A stretch of DNA of 39,221 nucleotides from Bacteroidales bacterium (GTDB lineage Bacteria > Bacteroidota > Bacteroidia > Bacteroidales > F082). Of the stretch, positions 35,090 to 39,221 are shown in pieces. The notes beneath the pieces were generated by a model that saw only the letters and a list, made by a program, of their open reading frames with translations, was not told the origin of the DNA and made no database searches. How positions within the stretch are numbered: position 1 is the first letter of the stretch; every line of letters begins with the position of its first letter. Where the stretch lies: contig WFZS01000111.1 of assembly GCA_015489465.1 (NCBI GenBank), forward strand, positions 1 through 39,221, written 5' to 3'. The position numbers and the translations under genes are program-made.

Positions 35090-36247
35090 ATGAAATTATT
35101 TGACGGAAACATAAAAAGTAAACTCCCCGAAACCGGAACTTCGGTTTTTGCCGTAATGACGGGTTTGGCAAAAAAATACAACGCGGTAAACCTGTCACAA
35201 GGATTTCCGGATTTTCCTGTAAGTAAAGAACTCATCGACAGGGTTCATTATTACATGAAAAAGGGATATAATCAATATGCTCCGATGCCGGGGGTGGAAG
35301 AGCTGAGGAAAAACATTTCGGTAATGTTTAAAGAAAACCACGGAGCAGATTATAATCCCGAAACGGAAATAACAATCACTGCAGGAGGTACACAAGCTCT
35401 CTATACGGCTATTTCGGCTTTTATCAACGACGGTGACGAGGCAATAATTTTTGAACCGGCATACGACAGTTACGCCCCCGCCATAACCGCAAACAAAGGT
35501 ACCGTTAAATATGCAACACTAGAATATCCTCATTACTCGATTAACTGGGATGTTGTGGTTAGAATGATTACTTCCAGAACCAGACTTTTTGTGCTGAACA
35601 CACCTCACAATCCTACCGGAAGCATCCTGAAAAAAGAAGATTTAGAAATACTGGAAAGAATATTAAAAGGTCGCGATATACTTGTTTTAAGCGATGAGGT
35701 TTACGAGCATATTATTTTTGACGGTGAAACACATTACAGTGCAAGCCGTTTCCCCGAACTGGCACGCAGAACTTTGGTAGTAGGTTCTTTCGGCAAGACT
35801 TTTCATGCCACAGGTTGGAAAACGGGTTTTATATTGGCTCCCGAAAACCTGACAGCCGAATTTCGTAAGTTGCACCAGTTTACGGTTTTTGCCGCCAACA
35901 CTCCTATACAATATGCTTTGGCGGATTTTGTGAAAGATCCGAGAAACTATAAAGGACTTGGAAAATTTTATCAGCAGAAACGCGACTTTTTCCTTAACGC
36001 AATAAAAGACTCGCGTTTTAAAGCCGTTCCCGCAAAAGGAACATATTTTCAACTCTTGGATTACAGCGCAATATCCGACGAAAAAGAATACGACTTTGCA
36101 ATAAGATTGACAAAAGAATATGGCATTGCAGGTGTACCCGTAGCTCCTTTCTACCATAACGGCGACAATAACCGGATGTTACGTTTTTGTTTTGCTAAAG
36201 AAGAATCCACTTTACAAAAAGCAGCGGAAATATTATGCAAAATTTAA
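35090..36247 (+). CDS. PLP aminotransferase, methionine/glutamine transaminase type (YbdL-like)
   Basis: A 385-residue class I aminotransferase. The start KLPETGTSVFAVMTGLAKKYNAVNLSQGFPDFP is typical of the YbdL/kynurenine-glutamine transaminase K subgroup. PLP contacts are N174 (TPHNPTG), D202 (SDEVYE), the Schiff-base lysine K236 (SFGKTFHATGWK) and the carboxylate-binding arginine in RMLRFCF. Enzymes of this group transaminate methionine or its keto acid with glutamine, making 2-oxoglutaramate. The next gene, an omega-amidase that hydrolyses that product, overlaps it by 13 bases, which supports this over a plain aspartate aminotransferase. Confidence 0.9.
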   Translation: MKLFDGNIKSKLPETGTSVFAVMTGLAKKYNAVNLSQGFPDFPVSKELIDRVHYYMKKGYNQYAPMPGVEELRKNISVMFKENHGADYNPETEITITAGGTQALYTAISAFINDGDEAIIFEPAYDSYAPAITANKGTVKYATLEYPHYSINWDVVVRMITSRTRLFVLNTPHNPTGSILKKEDLEILERILKGRDILVLSDEVYEHIIFDGETHYSASRFPELARRTLVVGSFGKTFHATGWKTGFILAPENLTAEFRKLHQFTVFAANTPIQYALADFVKDPRNYKGLGKFYQQKRDFFLNAIKDSRFKAVPAKGTYFQLLDYSAISDEKEYDFAIRLTKEYGIAGVPVAPFYHNGDNNRMLRFCFAKEESTLQKAAEILCKI

Positions 36248-37035
36248 CGATTCTATTTTTTCAATCCGATCTTGTTTGGGAAAAACCACACGACAATATC
36301 GAAAATTTCAATAAGAAAATCAGGAAAAATTTTAAAGGCGAAGACCTTATAGTGTTGCCCGAAACATTTACTACCGGTTTTCCCGTTGATCCGGCTCCTT
36401 TTGCCGTGGAAAAAAACGGTTTTGTGACGGATTGGATGAAACAAACCGCAGCAAAAACAGGCGCTGTTATAACAGGTAGCTTTTTATTGAAAGAAGAAGA
36501 CAAATATTTCAACTCGCTGTTATGGGTAACACCTGAAGGTAATGTTGAGAGATATGATAAACGGCATGTTTTTTCGATGGGCGGCGAAGACAAAAAGATT
36601 ACAAAGGGCAACAAGTTGATAACCGTAAATCTTAAAGGGTGGAGAATAAGACCTTTTATTTGTTACGATTTACGTTTCCCCGTTTGGTGTAAAAACCGGT
36701 ATTCCGACGACAAAGGTTTTGAATACGATTTGGCGATTTTTGTTGCAAATTGGCCATCGCAACGCTCTTACCCATGGGAAATGTTGCTAAAAGCACGGGC
36801 TATGGAAAACCAATCGTTTGTTTTGGGTGTAAACAGGGTCGGTCATGACGGCATCGGAAATTATTATTCCGGAAACTCCATGATGATAGATGCAAAAGGA
36901 AATATCGTTTCACAAGCAGAACCGGGAAATGAAGTGGCAATATCAACCGAAATTTCCATGGAAGAACTTACGGCATTCCGGAAAAAATTCAACGTGGGAA
37001 GGGATTGGGACAACTTTACCCTGATTATCGATTAA
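36235..37035 (+). CDS. Omega-amidase, nitrilase superfamily (YafV-like)
   Basis: A 266-residue carbon-nitrogen hydrolase with the catalytic triad E43 (LPETFTTGF), K109 (YDKRHVFSMGGE) and C143 (FICYDLRFPVW). The DKRHVF and CYDLRFP motifs are those of omega-amidases (Nit2/YafV), which turn 2-oxoglutaramate and 2-oxosuccinamate into 2-oxo acids and ammonia. Its start lies inside the aminotransferase gene, so the two are translationally coupled. Together they would make glutamine-dependent transamination irreversible, probably in methionine salvage. Confidence 0.92.
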   Translation: MQNLTILFFQSDLVWEKPHDNIENFNKKIRKNFKGEDLIVLPETFTTGFPVDPAPFAVEKNGFVTDWMKQTAAKTGAVITGSFLLKEEDKYFNSLLWVTPEGNVERYDKRHVFSMGGEDKKITKGNKLITVNLKGWRIRPFICYDLRFPVWCKNRYSDDKGFEYDLAIFVANWPSQRSYPWEMLLKARAMENQSFVLGVNRVGHDGIGNYYSGNSMMIDAKGNIVSQAEPGNEVAISTEISMEELTAFRKKFNVGRDWDNFTLIID

Positions 37036-37126
37036 AAGGTAACAGTAAGGTGGTTCTGTTTCAAAGTTTTAATTTTTTGTTTTATTAAACATTAATTATT
37101 ATTATTGTTATCCCAATTAATTGAAT

Positions 37127-37813
37127 ATGAGAACAGCTATAATTCAACACGTTTCATTTGAAGGTCCCGGTTCAATACTTAATTGGGCAAAAAATAACGG
37201 ACACACAACTTCAATTATTACCCCCGATGACGATGACCCTCTCCCTCCCGTCGATGATTTTGATATGTTGGTAATCATGGGTGGACCCATGAACATTTAC
37301 GAAGAAGAAAAATATCCCTGGCTTCCCGAAGAAAAAAACTTCATAAAAGAGGCGATATTTAAAGATAAAAAGGTTTTGGGGATTTGTTTGGGCGCGCAAC
37401 TCATTGCCGATGTTTTGGGAGCCGATATTTATAAAGGCACAAAAGAAATAGGATGGTTTGAAATATATAAAGACAAAGATAATTTTTCCGATATACTTGA
37501 TGAATTTCCTGACGTGATGCCCGCATTCCATTGGCATGGCGATACTTTCAACATCCCTTACGGTGCAAAACGGCTTTTCAGTTCGGAGGCAACACTAAAT
37601 CAAGGGTTTATTTTCGGTGATAAAGTTGTCGGTTTACAATTTCATTGGGAAATAACTCCGGAAGGGTTAAAAAAGCTAATAAAAAATTCTTTTGCCGATA
37701 TTGACGGTTCCCAATATGTCCAAAGTGAAAAAGAAATGTTTGAGAAGGAAAACTTCGAGGTAGTGAACGGATTGATGGATAAAGTGTTGAACTATTTGGA
37801 AAATGTAAACTGA
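37127..37813 (+). CDS. Class I glutamine amidotransferase domain protein
   Basis: A 228-residue stand-alone class I (triad) glutamine amidotransferase. I use the ATG at 37127; a TTG two codons earlier is less likely. The nucleophile is C87 in LGICLGAQL, and the histidine/glutamate pair is H173 and E175 in QFHWEITPEG. The sequence resembles the GMP-synthase-like GATase proteins that lack a synthase partner. Whether it supplies ammonia to a partner, or hydrolyses a glutamyl conjugate, cannot be told from the neighbours. Confidence 0.85.
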   Translation: MRTAIIQHVSFEGPGSILNWAKNNGHTTSIITPDDDDPLPPVDDFDMLVIMGGPMNIYEEEKYPWLPEEKNFIKEAIFKDKKVLGICLGAQLIADVLGADIYKGTKEIGWFEIYKDKDNFSDILDEFPDVMPAFHWHGDTFNIPYGAKRLFSSEATLNQGFIFGDKVVGLQFHWEITPEGLKKLIKNSFADIDGSQYVQSEKEMFEKENFEVVNGLMDKVLNYLENVN

Positions 37814-37841
37814 TTTACTCCGCTTACAGCGGCCTAATTGG

Positions 37842-37849
37842 TATCTTTG
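37842..37849 (+). promoter_or_regulatory. Promoter -7 element of lgt
   Basis: TATCTTTG fits TAnnTTTG, 16 bases before the lgt ATG. A small hairpin (CCGCT/AGCGG, 37820-37832) lies just upstream. Confidence 0.4.
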
Positions 37850-37865
37850 CCGAAAAAATAAATTT

Positions 37866-38711
37866 ATGATTTTAAATTACATAGTTTGGAAAGTAACACC
37901 CGTAGCGTTTACGATTCCCCAATCGGTGCCGTTGCTCGGAGGTCATGAAATAAGATGGTACGGGATACTTTTTGCTCTTGCTTTTATTTTCTCATACTGG
38001 ATAATGGCAAAAATCTTCAAAAAAGAAGGTGAAGACGAGAAACTTCTTGACAGCCTTTTGATGTATGCGGTTATAGCAACGGTTATAGGTGCCCGATTGG
38101 GTCATTGTCTTTTTTACGAACCCGGGTATTACTTGTCGCACCCAATGGAGATATTGAAAATATGGAAAGGAGGCTTGGCAAGCCATGGTGCTTCATTAGG
38201 GTTGTTACTGGGGTTCTGGCTCTTTTCCAAGAAACACAACAAGTATTTTTTATGGACCATGGACAGGGTTGTGATTGTAGTGGCTTTGGGAGGTGCTTTT
38301 ATCCGGCTGGGCAATCTAATGAATTCCGAAATTTTCGGCCATGTAACATCTTTACCCTGGGGATTTTATTTTGTTAACAGCTATGACCCAAAACTTGCAA
38401 TTGACCCGCGTCACCCGACACAGATATATGAAGCGTTGAGTTATTTCATAATATTTTTAATAACATTATACATGTATTACAAAGCCGACGGCAAACCCAG
38501 ACCCGGGAAGATATTCGGTTGGTTTTTGGTGATGCTCTTTTCAGTAAGGTTTTTAATTGAGTTTCTTAAAGAACCCCAAGTCGGTTTTGAAGAACACATG
38601 ATATTAAACATGGGACAGCTTTTGAGTATTCCTTTTATACTTGCGGGAGTGGTGTTGCTTTATTACTCCTACAAAGGAAAATTCGATTATCAGCTTAAAG
38701 GGAAAAAGTAA
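37866..38711 (+). CDS. lgt: Prolipoprotein diacylglyceryl transferase
   Basis: Transfers the diacylglyceryl group from phosphatidylglycerol to the lipobox cysteine of prolipoproteins in the inner membrane. The 281 residues have seven hydrophobic segments. Family motifs are IRWYGILFALAF near the start, GARLGHCLFYEPGYY, LASHGASLG with the conserved histidine, FIRLGNLMNSEIFG with the essential arginine and asparagine, and HPTQIYEALSY. It ends two bases from the convergent symporter gene, with no room for a dedicated terminator. Confidence 0.95.
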   Translation: MILNYIVWKVTPVAFTIPQSVPLLGGHEIRWYGILFALAFIFSYWIMAKIFKKEGEDEKLLDSLLMYAVIATVIGARLGHCLFYEPGYYLSHPMEILKIWKGGLASHGASLGLLLGFWLFSKKHNKYFLWTMDRVVIVVALGGAFIRLGNLMNSEIFGHVTSLPWGFYFVNSYDPKLAIDPRHPTQIYEALSYFIIFLITLYMYYKADGKPRPGKIFGWFLVMLFSVRFLIEFLKEPQVGFEEHMILNMGQLLSIPFILAGVVLLYYSYKGKFDYQLKGKK

Positions 38712-38713
38712 AT

Positions 38714-39221
38714 TTACTCTTCACAACATTTTTCCAAAACATCAAAGTCTATTTGATTTTCACTTGTGGAAACTATGCTCGTAATGGTCATATCGCCTGT
38801 TACGTTTACCGATGTCCTTAACATATCAAGAGGTCTGTCAACGGCAAAAATAAGGGCGATACCTTCGGTTGGGATACCTACCGCCGTAAGTACTATCACC
38901 AACATAACCATGCCTGCACCGGGTACAGCTGCAGAACCTATGGAAGCTAACGTTGCGGTAAGGATTATGGTAAGCTGCTGCCCCAAAGTAAGGTCCATAC
39001 CGTAAACCTGTGCCAGAAACACCGCTGCCACGGCTTGATAAAGACTTGTTCCGTCCATATTAATGGTTGCACCCAGAGGTAATACAAAACTTGCCGTTTC
39101 GTTGGAGATACCCAATTTTTCTTCGGCTGTCTCCATTGTCAAAGGCAGTGTAGCGGCACTCGAACTTGTGGAAAAAGCAAGCATCTGCACCGGAACCATT
39201 GCTTTAAAGAATTTCTTTACG
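38714..39221 (-). CDS. Dicarboxylate/amino acid:cation symporter, C-terminal part (partial)
   Basis: The last 168 residues of a DAACS (SDF) family transporter; the frame is open to the right edge and its start lies outside. Visible are the serine-rich re-entrant loop FSTSSSAATLPLT, the NMDGT sodium/substrate motif in TINMDGTSLYQAVAAVFLAQ, the GAAAVPGAG-like second hairpin (IGSAAVPGAGMVML), and the DRPLDMLRTSVNVTGD helix. The family imports glutamate, aspartate or C4-dicarboxylates with Na+ or H+. The C-terminal tail ends in a CCEE motif. Confidence 0.92.
   Translation of the reverse strand, partial: VKKFFKAMVPVQMLAFSTSSSAATLPLTMETAEEKLGISNETASFVLPLGATINMDGTSLYQAVAAVFLAQVYGMDLTLGQQLTIILTATLASIGSAAVPGAGMVMLVIVLTAVGIPTEGIALIFAVDRPLDMLRTSVNVTGDMTITSIVSTSENQIDFDVLEKCCEE

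Noticed and set aside
37121-37126. TTG start for the glutamine amidotransferase
   Set aside because: The ATG at 37127 gives the usual family N-terminus (MRTAIIQH); the two extra codons have no support.
1-39221. CRISPR array, prophage, integrative element or dedicated defence system
   Set aside because: No regularly spaced repeats, integrase, transposase, toxin-antitoxin pair, phage or defence gene was found; the gene content is mostly core metabolism.

Overview
The window is chromosomal DNA of a Bacteroidota bacterium, most likely class Bacteroidia. The support is low-GC, closely packed genes, several promoter -7 elements of the TAnnTTTG type, two proteins with type IX secretion (T9SS) C-terminal sorting domains, an RprY-like response regulator, and little Shine-Dalgarno signal. 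No tRNA, rRNA, CRISPR array, prophage, integrase or transposase was seen. Most genes are housekeeping or core metabolism.

Layout. 1-5.3 kb, plus strand: the end of a sensor kinase with its OmpR-type regulator, lipB, a PHP-type histidinol-phosphatase, clpS, and a long RelA/SpoT homologue (RSH1). 5.3-6.1 kb: the only long gene-free stretch, with repeat-like sequence. 6.1-9.2 kb: etfB-etfA with a strong terminator, then a gene that joins a TolC-like N-terminal half to the tail of an ABC-2 permease. 9.5-16 kb: tryptophanase facing an NhaC antiporter, dsbD and tilS. 16-20.4 kb: a BtuF-like protein without signal peptide, facing a minus-strand cluster yicC-gmk-arsC-GH20 hexosaminidase. 20.5-24.2 kb: purL. 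24.4-27 kb: an acyl-CoA synthetase and rpe. 27-30.5 kb: two T9SS cargo proteins. 30.8-33 kb: a second RelA/SpoT homologue (RSH2). 33-35 kb: a GH5 glycosidase and a quinone-oxidoreductase-like enzyme. 35-39.2 kb: an aminotransferase overlapping an omega-amidase, a class I glutamine amidotransferase, lgt, and the end of a dicarboxylate/amino-acid symporter.

Main observations. (1) The two long RSH proteins have lost opposite active sites. RSH1 keeps the (p)ppGpp synthetase residues and has lost the HD hydrolase residues; RSH2 keeps the hydrolase and has lost the synthetase residues. This suggests one alarmone cycle split between two paralogues 25 kb apart, which also share a 36-base identical stretch. 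(2) Two perfect 18-bp palindromes with the same TATGC-RY-GCATA core lie upstream of etfBA and of the acyl-CoA synthetase gene, suggesting a shared fatty-acid-oxidation operator. (3) The TolC/ABC-2 chimera looks like the scar of an internal deletion that collapsed an efflux operon. (4) Several promoter-like elements lie so close to start codons (tilS, rsh2) that the transcripts would be leaderless or nearly so.
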